Source: Paguma larvata (lineage: Eukaryota > Chordata > Mammalia > Carnivora > Viverridae). Taken from it: a DNA stretch of 64,000 nucleotides. The first letter of the stretch is position 1. Every line of letters begins with the position of its first letter. The position numbers and the translations under genes were made by a program. The stretch spans positions 44,126,215-44,190,214 of the forward strand of contig CM057835.1 of NCBI GenBank assembly GCA_030068075.1, written 5' to 3'. Positions 54,250 through 64,000 of the stretch are shown piece by piece. Below the pieces are notes generated by a model, which made no database searches, was not told the DNA's origin, and saw only the letters and a list, made by a program, of their open reading frames with translations.

Positions 54250-54478
54250 TTTTTTAATTTTTTTTTTTTTTTTTAGTATTCATTTTTGAGAGAGAGAGAC
54301 AGAGCATGAGCAGGGGAGGAGCAGAGAGCAGAGAGAGAGAGGGAGACACAGAATCCTAAACAGACTCCAGGCTCCGAGCTGTCAGCACAGAGCCCGACAA
54401 GGGGCTTGAACTCACAAACCCTGAGATCATGACCTGAGCAAAGTCAGACGCTTAACTGACTGAGCCACCCAGGTGTCC
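54250..54478 (-). repeat. Carnivoran SINE
   Basis: Flanks CTTTAATTCT on both sides. Reversed body ending GACTGAGCCACCCAGGTGTC. Confidence 0.93.
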
Positions 54479-54489
54479 CTCTTTAATTC

Positions 54490-55129
54490 TTATTTACTTG
54501 ACTGGTTTCCTAAAATCTTCTCACCACACTCAAATCCCCACCCTTCCTCCAAACCCATCACCTAAGCCCTCCAGCCCACTTCAGGAGACTCTAATAGTTT
54601 TGCAGTGTTTCTTCCTGCCTGCCTGTAATGATTAATGATAATTTTCTATAGCAAAAATTATCACCAGCCAACCCCAATATCCATTCTTCCTTTGTGACAG
54701 AACTCTAGGCAATGTGCCTGCTGAAAAGTATGTTTTCCTAGCCCCAGCTACCAGTAGGGATATATAAATCGAAATAAATGGGTTTCTAGAAACCTTTGGT
54801 GCCTGGAATGCAGACAGGCTGGCTGGAGATCTAGCAACCACTTTGAGAGGATGGGCAAAAACTAAGATAATAAAAGAGACAAATGCCAGTGACCATCTAT
54901 CCTCAAACTTCTAACTATATGAGAAAAATAAATCCTTATGTGTTAAGAATCATCACATCACTGTTAAGAGCCAAAAGAATACCTTGCAGATATATCTTTG
55001 TGTATCTTAAAGATATGCAAAATAAAAATTGATAACAAGGTCATTTTGGAAAGAATACGTTATTTACTATTAGAATTTCTTAGCCGATGAGTAATAGAAT
55101 AGTGTTATCCTTTGTGTGGTCTCGTACAG
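54490..55129. other. PSMA8 intron: nothing recognised
   Basis: Moderately AT-rich. The frame at 54841-54632 has no recognisable similarity. Confidence 0.45.
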
Positions 55130-56005
55130 AAAGAATGAAAGTTTGATGATGGTTGAACTTTCCTCCCTCTCTTTGAAATCCACTCTGATCAGTCTCTCAT
55201 CACCATGACAAGTTCTGTCAAGGTCACCCATGACCCTCCCATTGCCAAATCCAATCACTTCACTTTTTATCGGACTCATCAGTGGCACTGGCTCAGCTGA
55301 TCACCTCTTCTTGGAATAGCGTTTTCACTTGTGATCCGGGATGCCCCTCTCTGGGTTCTCTTCCTTCACAGACTATGCTGGACTCTTCCCCATCTTCCAC
55401 TGGTCCAAGGCCCCTCCCCTAGATTATTATTGGACATGGCCTTCTAACTTGTTTGCCTGCTTCTACCTTACCATACAATCTATTCTCAATACAGCAGCCT
55501 CACAGATAACTTTAAAAATATGAGTCAAATTGTGTTACTCTACTATGCAAAAAAAATCAAACGGCTCTCTACATCACTCTATTTAATATGCGAGTCCTAT
55601 CATGGCCTTTAGACCCTGTAAGATCTAGTCCCCACCTGCTTCTTACTTCTTCCCTCATCACTATCTTTCTGGATTCACCACAGAACAGTCGTATACTCTG
55701 CAGAGAGCTTGATATCTCACTGATGTGGAACATCCTGCTGCCTTATTGGTTCCTGTTTGGAATACCACAGAAAGAACTACCTGGCTTGCTCCTTTACTTT
55801 CTTCAGGCCGCTGTTCACATATCACTTTTTCAAAGGTGCTTTCCCTGACTACCTTACCCACCAATCACATTCTATCCTCGCAACCTGTTCTCTTTTCTCC
55901 CCAAAGGGTTTATATTACATATACACCATCTGTACATATTTTTGTCACCTCTGTATCCCCAGAACCTAGAACAATATTTGATATGTAATTCAAATATTTA
56001 TAGAT
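55130..56005 (+). mobile_element. Old L2 LINE remnant with 3' end
   Basis: TTTGCCTGCTTCTACCTTAC, CTATTCTCAATACAGCAGCC, AAATTGTGTTACTCTACTAT, CACCTGCTTCTTACTTCTTC and the terminal CTGTATCCCCAGAACCTAGA match L2 in sense orientation. The overlapping open frames (55588-55988) are reverse-transcriptase-region decay, not genes. Confidence 0.7.
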
Positions 56006-56010
56006 AGAGT

Positions 56011-56247
56011 TTTTTAAAGTTTCTTTTTTTTGAGAGAGAGAGAGTGAGCGAGCATGCACATGTGAATGACAGAAAGGCAGAGAGAGAGAGGGAGGGAGAG
56101 AGTCCTAAGCAGGTTCTGCACTGTCAACGTAGAGCCCAAAGTGGAGCTTGATCTCACAAACTGTGAGATCTCACAAACTGTGAGATCATAACCTGAGCCC
56201 AAATCAGGAGTCAGGCACTTACCTGACTGAGCCCCCCAGGCGCCCCT
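56011..56247 (-). repeat. Carnivoran SINE with a 17-bp internal duplication
   Basis: Reversed body with ATCTCACAAACTGTGAG twice in tandem (56151-56167 and 56168-56184), ending GACTGAGCCCCCCAGGCGCC. Confidence 0.92.
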
Positions 56248-56249
56248 AG

Positions 56250-56640
56250 ACAGAATATTTGTTAAATGATGGACTGTTCACATATTTTACTTTGTAACTT
56301 TTGATAGTGAGTTATCTTTGAGAATCCTACACTATATTATCCCTGGCAGAGAGATATCATCAACTCACAGGCTTACAGCTCTGGTACTCAATTTCTTTAT
56401 TTCTGGCCCCTTAGGATTTTGTCTTTTTTGTAAGTTCAGCTATGCATTAATAACATGTTAATGATCATTCTAGCATTCTGTGGTTATAGCAGGAGAATTT
56501 TTGATTTCTATAATTTAATGTAATGTGCCAAATCCCAGACAGAACCCATTACTCCAAGTAAAAAAAAAATTTCTGCAATATGAAAATAAAAAGAAGAAAA
56601 CTATTTCAAAAAGGGTGTCTCCAGTGACCTTGATACTGCC
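56250..56640. other. PSMA8 intron with an old repeat at 56405-56510
   Basis: GGCCCCTTAGGATTTTGTC and AGCTATGCATTAATAACATG resemble 44311-44371. Family unknown. Confidence 0.4.
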
Positions 56641-56669
56641 AGAACTACATGGCTAACTGATTTCTCAAC

Positions 56670-57490
56670 ACTCTTCTGTCATGGAAGGGGCAGCTATATG
56701 CCTTTACCAGAAGAGAAACTTACTCTGGATAGGAGTTTTCTTTCCTTGTACCAAATGCCTCACCTTCTGTGAACTTGCTGAATGTTTTCTGCACCATGAT
56801 GGTATCCTACAAAACACTGCTGGTGACCAAGGAGGAACTGAGAGAATATCCTTGTGCCCATAGGATTCACTGGTCTTATATTCTCTAATCCTAAAGAAGC
56901 CAGCCTAATAAAAACTAGGGAATAGCCAACTGAAGACTCAGTCATAGACTGGGCGGGGGAGGATAGCATCTTATGGAGTCAGTTTTCTGTTTGACAAGAT
57001 CCTGTGTGCCTGGAACCAGGAACCAGTAACCAGTAACTAATTTCTCTCAGAGCCACAAATCTAGGAGTCAAGGGATAGATGTCTCATTAAACTCCTGATG
57101 GCACACTAATAAAATCTTTGCTTCTTAGGTTGTATTAGTTTAAAGGTCCTAGTTCCCAAGTTGGCAGCGTGGTATGGAAGGGAGAAGAGGCAATGTTCTA
57201 CTGGGGATATAACAATAACTTCGCTGAACTAGAAGCTGAGACTGCCACTTGGCAATTTTGGACTCCTCACGCCTTTGAACCAGTGGGCAAATAATGGGTT
57301 ACTGTGACCATAGTATGATTTATTCTGATTATCAAGGGAAATAATGTTACTATTATATAGTGGGACCAGGGAGATGTCTAGTACTTAAGGGATTTTCTGG
57401 AGATCTTTCTTATTATTCCCATATAAAGTGAAAAAAGTTAATGGAAGGCTGTATAATCCATTACGGCAGGGTCACTAATGGACCATAATC
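56670..57490 (+). mobile_element. ERVL endogenous retrovirus pol remnant (integrase side and beyond)
   Basis: The order GTCATGGAAGGGGCAGCTAT, GCACCATGATGGTATCCTAC, AGGATTCACTGGTCTTATAT, TGAAGACTCAGTCATAGACT and CTAGGAGTCAAGGGATAGAT follows the integrase part of ERVL pol. The piece after 57130 resembles the downstream dUTPase-like region known in this family. Many stops and deletions are present, and there are no flanking LTRs. It is a dead fossil with no coding potential. Confidence 0.65.
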
Positions 57491-57492
57491 TT

Positions 57493-57515
57493 AAAAAAAA
57501 AAAAAAAAAAAAAAA
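57493..57515 (+). repeat. Poly(A) run, 23 bases
   Basis: A pure A run at the right edge of the ERVL remnant. I could not attach it to a recognised retroposon. Confidence 0.8.
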
Positions 57516-58862
57516 GTGTGTTAACATGTCAGATAAAGAACCTTAACAAACCAACCAGAGTGCTGGTATCAGCTATTTCTGTTCTCATTTCTACAACAGG
57601 TCAAGTGGTCACAGTTTATATTTTTAATTTCCTATTTCTACAATCCATTTCACATGTCCTCTTTCTGCGCCCTGTAAAAACTACATCCTCGCACCGTGAA
57701 AGTGTTGTCTCCACATGGTACCACAGCTGTGTCCTCAGCAGCCCTTTGGATCACTTTATCAGGCTACTTGGTATAGCAGGCCAGACTAAAAACACAAACC
57801 ATAGAAATGAAAAAAAACAAAAAACAAAAAACAGAAAAACCCACCTGATCTCACGACTAAAGTGCTATATATAGTTCCCCCCAAACAGGAATAAAACCAG
57901 AAGATTTTATTCCACCTTTCAAGACTAGATATCAGAATTTATATAACATTCACATAAAGGATGATTTGGCCTAAGCATAACATAGTGGAAGGAACATTGT
58001 ACTAATAAGGCAGAAGACCCCGAGTTCTAGTGACAATTTTGTTATTAACTAGTAGTGTGAACTTAAAAAAGAGATCACTTAACTCCTGAGTCTTGCTTAC
58101 CAAATACGTAAAATAAAAAAGTTTTCAAACATTTTTTGTTATAATTTTTTTAAGTTGCATTTGATTTCACCCAAAATCTTACAAGAAAGTATAACATGTG
58201 AAATCAGTAAGATGGTAATGAGGTGCACATGTGTGCAGGTGTCTGTAGACACTGTTCACACCCTCCGCCTACCACATGGCCTTCAGACACCACAGCAAAG
58301 CAGAGTTTTGGACTTAAATGATAAATGAAATCCCCCAAATTAAAAAAAATTCCATAATTTTCCTAACTAGTTGACTTTGAAATAAAAACGCTTCCCTGTA
58401 TGACCCTAGGGAGCAAACAAATTAAAATGGAAAATTATGTAAACTTGGAAATTATGTTATGATATTGAAATGAGATGTAATGATGTAATAATTAACACAA
58501 ACAGAAGATGGCAGACTTCAAAATATTTTGAGAAAGGTTGAGTGTAATAACTTGTTGGAAGTATAGATTTGGGAAGTATAAGAAATATAGTACATGTAAA
58601 GGGTTTCTTAAATTGGCAGAAAAAAAGTCTGGTATTTGACGCAGATAAATTCCCAGTTTCTGATTACCAATTAGTTTGTCCAGATAACTTAAAAGCAGGT
58701 GTGTAGCTAACACGAGTATTCAGATCTTTATGGCAAGAATATAATCCACTATTTCACTGGCCTGGTTAGTTGGTTTATAAAACAGTATGAGTGTGGTCAG
58801 CCCAAATCAACTCCTTTAGTTAATACAGACATAAAGACCAAGGTAATATTTCCCCATTAATT
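57516..58862. other. PSMA8 intron: no gene or clear repeat recognised
   Basis: The frame at 57518-57874 (118 codons) has no similarity that I recognise and ends in a CAAAAAACAAAAAAC-like run. The rest is AT-rich. Confidence 0.5.
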
Positions 58863-58875
58863 TATTTGGCTTTTA

Positions 58876-59142
58876 TTTTTAAATTTAATTTTAATTTAAT
58901 TAATTTTTTTAGACAGTGAGTGTGTGCACAAGTAAGGAAGGGGCAGAGAAAGAGAGAATCCCAGGAGGGGCAGAGAGAGAGGGAGAAGGAGAGAGAGAGA
59001 GAACAGGGCTTACCAAAAACGGGGCTCGTGTTTACCCGAAACAGGGCTCGAGCTTACTCATTGTGGGACCTGAACTAATGAACTGTGAGATCACGACCTG
59101 AGCTGAAGTCAGATGCTTAACAACTGAGCCACCCAGGCACCC
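58876..59142 (-). repeat. Carnivoran SINE with 22-bp B-box-region tandem copies
   Basis: Perfect duplication TATTTGGCTTTTA at 58863-58875 and 59143-59155. Between the GA-rich body and the normal head are two extra 22-bp copies (59021-59042 and 59043-59064) of the segment that normally reads GGGGCTCGAACTCACGAACC. Confidence 0.9.
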
Positions 59143-59179
59143 TATTTGGCTTTTAATAACAGTAAAATAAACTCTTTGT

Positions 59180-59393
59180 GAAATTTTTTTAACGTTTATT
59201 TATTTATTTTGAGAGAGAGAGCGTGAGTGTGTGTGAGCAGGGGAGGGGCAGAGAGCGAGAGAAAGAATCCCAAGCTGGCTCCACTCTGTCAGTGCAGAGC
59301 CTGACGTGGGAATCAATCGCATGAACCAGGAGATCACGACCTGAGCCAAAATCAAGAATCAGACCTTTAAACAACTGAGCCACCAAGGTGCCC
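59180..59393 (-). repeat. Carnivoran SINE
   Basis: AACGTTTATTTATTTATTTT start and CAACTGAGCCACCAAGGTGC end. A short TGAAATT repeat flanks it. Confidence 0.92.
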
Positions 59394-60119
59394 TCATGAA
59401 ATTATTTAAAGCTTGGGTGTCTAAACTTTAATAATGTAAAAAATTATTTAGATTTTATGGGGTACATCTATATTTATAAATAAGAATATACAAAAACTTA
59501 TTTCTGGAAACTGTCACTAGTTTCCCTAGGCCATGGACTTTTATATTAGATTTAAACATACCATTAAGCAAAGTTAGTATTTAGGTACTGAAACAAGAAT
59601 GACAACTTATCCAGAAAACAAACTACATTCCAAGAATTATGTGGAGACAGTCGTATTGTACTGCCATATACACGAATATTTATAGTTTGGGGTACTCTAA
59701 CTCTTCCAGAATAGAGGATGCGTTAAATACTTCACTGTGGGGTTTAAATGCTCATTCAATTCCATATTAAAAGCAGAAAGAATATTTCTACTGAAAGCAA
59801 GCATCTGTATGATGCAGTACTTATTTGAAATAATGAATGATGAATAGGAACTGAATATCTCTTATTTGGCCATTTACATACATTTAGGTTTGTCACATCT
59901 TTTCAAAAGGAAAAGACCTTGTGATTAATAAACCAAGGTGTTTCTCTAGCCATCAAAAACCATCGTAGTTGCTGACTAGCTAAATGGTTACAAAAAGTTT
60001 GTACCACCATCAGTATTTTAATGCAACATAATTTTTGTCATGTCCCTGGAAATGATAAAACATTTACTGTGAATACATTTACTTAACTTCTACAATATAT
60101 TAACAAATTCGTGACTTAC
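59394..60119. other. PSMA8 intron: nothing recognised
   Basis: AT-rich, up to the donor of the HAWK exon. Confidence 0.5.
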
Positions 60120-60242
60120 CTTCCAAGCATGGTAAGTACCGGAGGGATCAGTCTGATACAATCTTGGGATACCATCGTCATCAAAACCTACAATTAAGGC
60201 TGAAATGCCAAAAGGTCTTCGTCCATTGCTTTGCGTATATTT
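60120..60242 (-). CDS. PSMA8: PSMA8 exon: [12 protein letters not shown] to HAWK
   Basis: The acceptor is TTTCAG at 60243 and the donor AAG|GTAAGT at 60120/60119. The 123 nt are 41 codons in phase 0. They include [16 protein letters not shown] and [14 protein letters not shown], the proteasome beta-sandwich signature conserved in all alpha subunits. Confidence 0.95.
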
Positions 60243-61540
60243 CTGAAAAATAAAATGTTTTCATAACTACTTTTTGTATGAGGCCATACAAAGAACAGCA
60301 CTATTACTTATCAACTAAGAAGTTCTAATATTATTTATATAAAGTATTCTTGCTAAAATTATAATCTTTGTTGATTCTTATTCTGTATTTCCTTAAGATC
60401 CTCTTTCTGACTTTTTCTGGACTAACTTCAATCCATGATGAAATTTTAATGAAATTAATGCATACAGTGTATAAAATTAAATAAAAGTGCTTACATATGG
60501 TCTTAAAACTGTTTTCTCATTGCTTTATATGCTTTTTGGTAACATAACTAGACTATAATCTTGTTAATATAGCAGAGAACTGTAATATCACACCATTTGG
60601 GTTCTCACCTAGTAAAGCTGATTTTAGTGAGCTGTGCTTTGGAAGGAAGTCCTTGGGGCTTACGCTGAGAGATACTACAATTGTCACTATTATAATCAAT
60701 ATTTTTACTTGATACTATTATCAAGTATATTCTGTTCACTTTATACTAAGTTATCACTACATAAAACCCAACTAAGGGATTTCTTTCAGTTCCCAAACAA
60801 GGAAACCTTTGTCTCTCTGGAAGAAAAAGCATGGTTTTTCCTCCCAGACAACAGGGTACTGGAAACCGATTGTTGTTTCTTTTTACTTTAGTACCAGGAA
60901 CTTCCTGGGAGTGGAATTCCCACTAATTCTGAGACTGGTGCCCCTAGAAGTTGTGCATGGGGCAGACCTGAAAGTAAGTTCAAGCTGATGTCTTTTTTTC
61001 ATTTTTACATTTTATTAGTATATATTTTTATTAACCACTTCAAATTTCGAATGCAAATAGTTGTGCTACAAATATAAATAACTCTTAAAGACCAGGGTTT
61101 ATGTCTGTATTCTCCTGTATTTCTTAATATTTCTAGTTCACACAGAGGTATGAAGTAGATGTTTTGTAAATATGCCTCAGAGGAGAGACCCTTTTATTTG
61201 CTTAATCAACCATGTTTTTTTTTCCCTTTTTCTGTAATGAATAAGTAGTACTTGTACAGGGTTAAAATAATTTAAAAGTACAAAAGGAGTGCGAAAAAGA
61301 TCTCTTTTGGCTCAGAGCCCCAGGCTCCTTCCCAGTAGCAACCCCACTATTACAGGTTTACAATGTATATTAAAAATTCTATGTGTAGCCTTTATATTTC
61401 TAGAAGAAAAACTAAAACCACAATTGGGAACCCTGTATATACAAAGCTCTACATCTTGTTTTCTGGTGAATACCTTTTTAACTACTGAAAAAATAAAAGC
61501 AAATAAAATAGAAAAATATAAAAATGTTGGACTTCCTTGA
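60243..61540. other. PSMA8 intron: nothing recognised
   Basis: Small open frames (60634-60891, 61289-61540) have no similarity that I recognise. Confidence 0.45.
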
Positions 61541-61674
61541 AACATGAATTAAATTAAAAACAACAAAATAGGGTAATTTTTACAAGTATATAGTCTAAAA
61601 GTTTAGTACCTAGAATATATAGTCTGTAAAAAAATCTCTAAATGGACAATGGCAAAATCCATGACAGAAAATTC

Positions 61675-61872
61675 TAAATGCTTTAAGTGTATTAAATCAT
61701 TTAATCCATAATGCAGCTCAACAAAGTAGGTATTATTGTAATGTCTATTCCATAAACAAGAAAATTAAGAACAAACAGGCTAAACAGTGAGCTTGTGACC
61801 CTAACTAGGAAGTAGCAGAGCTGGAATTCAAACCCCCAATGTGCTCCTAGAGGTACATTCTTAACTTCCAAG
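61675..61872 (+). repeat. MIR
   Basis: TTAATCCATAATGCAGCTCA, AGTAGCAGAGCTGGAATTCA and ACATTCTTAACTTCC match the MIR in plus orientation. Confidence 0.75.
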
Positions 61873-62106
61873 GGTGCCTGTCAAAAGGAAAGATAGTTTA
61901 CACTAGAAGAAATGAATATAGCAAATGAACATGTGGAAAAAAACCAACTTCACTACGAATTCTAAAATACAAATTACAACAACCATTACAGTACTATGTT
62001 ATACTTATTTGTGAAATAAAAGAAGAACGGAAGCCCAAGGCTGATGATCCTTCAGGGATAGATTTATGCATTGCTGGTTGTGCGTTAAAAATTGGTTCAA
62101 TCTTTT

Positions 62107-62329
62107 TTTTTTTTTTTTTTTTTTTTACATTTTAATTTATTATTGAGAGACAGAGGGAGACAGAGCATGAGCAGGGGAGGGGCAGAGAGACAGAGAGACA
62201 CAGAATCTGAAGCAGGCTCCAGGCTCTGAGCTGTCAGCACAGAGCCCGACGCGGGGCTTGAACTCACAAACTGCGAGATCATGACCTGAGCCGAAGTTGG
62301 AGGCCCAACCGACTGAGCTACCCAGGCGC
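62107..62329 (-). repeat. Carnivoran SINE, young
   Basis: TCAATCTTTTT flanks at about 62096-62106 and 62330-62340. CCCGACGCGGGGCTTGAACT retained. Confidence 0.95.
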
Positions 62330-62750
62330 TCAATCTTTTTAGCAAGCAATTTCGCTATATATAACGAGAGTCTTAAAACCAATTACAATCTCTAATCTAG
62401 TAATCTCATACTGAAAATTAATTTGACAATATAATTCAGAAAAGAAAACTCAAAGCTGTGACAAAGAGAGAGTAATACTATTAAAGTACTAAATTGAGAA
62501 AGAGAATGAGAAAGGGAAAAAAGCTGGAAACAATCTAAATAATTTCCAGTGAGCGACTGGAAACAAGTATTACATACTTAGTAAGAAAGGTGTACGCAGA
62601 AGGACTATGCTGGCATACAGAAAGAGCACATAAAATGATAGTAAGAGAACAAATACTTATATACATCATGACTATAGGTAATGTCAACCTGTGTATCTAT
62701 GTATGGATTCAGAAGTCAAATCCAAACATGATCAGTTCTGTTTAGGTTTG

Positions 62751-63096
62751 CAGGTAAAAGAATCATGGGTATTTCTTTAGTAAACTTAAAAGAAAAAAAA
62801 AAGGTTTTCATTACTGTATCTCCAAAAGTACTGAAATGCCCTTAAAATATGAGATTTATTGCTCTTTTAAGTTTTGATAGAACTCCCAAAATTGATAGTG
62901 ATGGAGATTTCTAATGATCAAATCAACCCAGTCCACTGGAATACGAGTGTGAATCTGAAGTCAATATGAGAAGGAATAAGGAGGTTAGTAGATTTACTAG
63001 ATTAAATGACTGGGGTGATTATAGTATTCCCATGACAGGAACCATAATGATGCAGAAGAAGAAAGCCTGAAGAAATGTATTGGAATACCGGCTTAC
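62751..63096. other. PSMA8 intron: nothing recognised
   Basis: Unique-looking sequence adjoining the donor of the first in-window exon. Confidence 0.5.
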
Positions 63097-63221
63097 CTGC
63101 TTCAGGGTTGCTATGAAGCGAGTTATATACTCCACGGTCACTGGATCCTCAACTGTAAGCTTATGGCTCTGGCACTCCACGCGGGCTCTGTTTATTACCA
63201 CTCTGGCATCCGCAGTCAGGC
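63097..63221 (-). CDS. PSMA8: PSMA8 exon: residues ~77-118
   Basis: The acceptor is TTATAG at 63222 and the donor CAG|GTAAGC at 63097/63096. The exon is phase 1: its first two bases (GC) complete a glycine begun in the preceding exon. It then encodes 41 residues, [19 protein letters not shown] through [20 protein letters not shown] and KQ. This is the core alpha-subunit fold around helix H2. The preceding exon lies right of base 64000. Confidence 0.95.
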
Positions 63222-63439
63222 CTATAAAAGTAGGCAATGCATGATAAAATTAGAAAAAGAATGGCTTTTTTTCTTATCAAAAGGGTTTTTTTTTTTTAGT
63301 GACTATGAAATCTTTCCTGTAATGTCCATTGTTTTTTATCAATATATGTCCATTATAAAGCATTTGTAGTTCTTGTAAAATAGACTATCATTTGTCTGAC
63401 ATTCAACACTTAAACTGATACATTCTTATTTACTTTCAA

Positions 63440-63553
63440 AAAAACTTTTTATTTATTTTGGTTCGGCGTAGGTGCAATGTGGGGCTTCATGGCCATGAGA
63501 TCGTGACGATATCAAGAGTTGGATGCTTAACTGACTGAGTGACCCAGGTACCC
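63440..63553 (-). repeat. Short carnivoran SINE
   Basis: CTTATTTACTTT repeats on both sides. The reversed short type ends GACTGAGTGACCCAGGTACC. Confidence 0.87.
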
Positions 63554-63584
63554 CTTATTTACTTTTTAAATAAAAAGGTTTATT

Positions 63585-63800
63585 TTTAATTTTTTAAAAT
63601 TTATTTATTTATTTTGAAAGAGAATGAGGGAGTGAGCAGGGGAGGGGCAGAGAGGGAGGGAGAGAGAGAGAATCCCAAGCAGGCTCCACACCATCAGCAT
63701 GGAGCCTGATGTGGGGCTCGAACTCACAAACCATGAGATCATGACCTGAGCCAAACAAAACCAAGTGTCAAACACTTAACCAACTAAGATACCCAAGGAT
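63585..63800 (-). repeat. Carnivoran SINE, diverged head
   Basis: AAAATTTATTTATTTATTTT start, GGGGAGGGGCAGAGAGGGAG and CATGAGATCATGACCTGAGC body. The tRNA-like end is mutated (CAACTAAGATACCCAAGG). Confidence 0.9.
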
Positions 63801-63942
63801 GCCAAGAAAATGGCTTTGAAGAATAGTAGTTAGATACTAGCATTAAGTAAACTATTTCCCAAAGATCAAAATGGTTTAATTCACAGTAGCTGAGCTGGTT
63901 ATTAGGTTTTACTAAACATTTTCTAAAAATCTCTGTAGTTGT

Positions 63943-64000
63943 AGTTTTTTTTTTAAGTTTTTAAATGTTTATTCATTTTTGAGAGAGATAGAGTGCAATT
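63943..64000 (-). repeat. Carnivoran SINE, tail only (cut by window edge)
   Basis: Poly(T), AAATGTTTATTCATTTTTGA and the start of the GA-rich body. The rest is beyond the window. Confidence 0.85.

Larger units (their letters stand above)
61541..62750 (+). mobile_element. Old L1 scraps around other repeats
   Basis: TACCTAGAATATATAGTCTG, AAATGGACAATGGCAAAATC and CTGGAAACAATCTAAATAAT resemble L1 3' wording in plus orientation. A MIR (61675-61872) and a SINE (62107-62329) lie within the same stretch. Confidence 0.4.
48380..64000 (-). other. PSMA8: PSMA8 gene, 3' part (last five coding exons)
   Basis: PSMA8 encodes alpha4s, the testis-specific variant of 20S proteasome subunit PSMA7. It replaces PSMA7 in the spermatoproteasome, which degrades meiotic proteins. 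Five minus-strand exons with GT-AG ends give 174 residues counting the split first glycine: [20 protein letters not shown] through the Lys/Glu-rich tail KSKKTT. With the roughly 76 N-terminal residues missing beyond the right edge, this gives the family's 250. The call is PSMA8 rather than PSMA7 because the penultimate and last exons read LAIIRRNQPLK and MFSAKEIELQVTEIEKE, where PSMA7 differs. The presence of real introns rules out a processed copy. No stop or frameshift was seen. Introns inside the window are about 2.9, 7.5, 0.1 and 3.4 kb. Confidence 0.95.

Noticed and set aside
57518..57874. 118-codon frame, plus strand
   Set aside because: No recognised family; antisense to PSMA8 and ends in simple sequence.

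Overview
This is a 64 kb piece of mammalian nuclear DNA, almost certainly from a cat-family carnivoran. More than fifty copies of the carnivoran tRNA-derived SINE are present, and their 3' halves have the felid form (GGCTCTGTGCTGACAGCTC, then a CT-rich run and an AATAAA-type tail). The coding signal is split into short GT-AG exons. There is no prokaryotic content.

Two genes are supported, both on the minus strand. (1) The 5' part of TAF4B (germline-enriched TFIID subunit) fills about 1-21550: five coding exons (21102-20760, 5826-5681, 3897-3790, 535-374, 271-149), which join in frame to 294 codons and stop inside the TAFH domain at the left edge. Its CpG-island promoter lies at about 21550-21700, with TATA, NRF1, CCAAT and CRE motifs in order. 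(2) The 3' part of PSMA8 (testis-specific 20S proteasome subunit alpha4s) fills about 48380-64000: five coding exons (63221-63097, 60242-60120, 52586-52467, 52353-52291, 48880-48788) and a candidate poly(A) signal at 48400. Its first exons lie beyond the right edge. PSMA8 is therefore upstream of TAF4B in the same orientation, with about 27 kb between them; I recall the same neighbourhood on human 18q11. Both products act mainly in germ cells, but nothing here shows shared control.

The rest is intron and intergenic DNA packed with mobile elements. TAF4B intron 1 holds an L1M body and a younger L1 3' end that appears to carry a 3' transduction (10295-11001, 16-bp target duplication). The intergenic region holds nested insertions (MLT1-type LTR / L1 / SINE at 23797-24603), a Tigger transposon (30169-31075), a long decayed hAT transposon (34324-37527) broken by a retroviral LTR, a 5'-truncated L1 with its own SINE (37713-39304), and L2 and L1M fragments. 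PSMA8 introns hold an ERVL pol remnant, MIR with a MER5-type insertion, a TTTC microsatellite and a C22 run.

I found no new protein-coding system. The observations most worth checking are the L1 3' transduction, tandem amplification of the 22-bp pol III B-box segment in two SINEs, serial SINE insertions that leave three target-site copies, a 69-nt in-frame candidate exon in PSMA8, and the TAF4B promoter layout. Repeat family names are from memory of consensus sequences; no database search was run.
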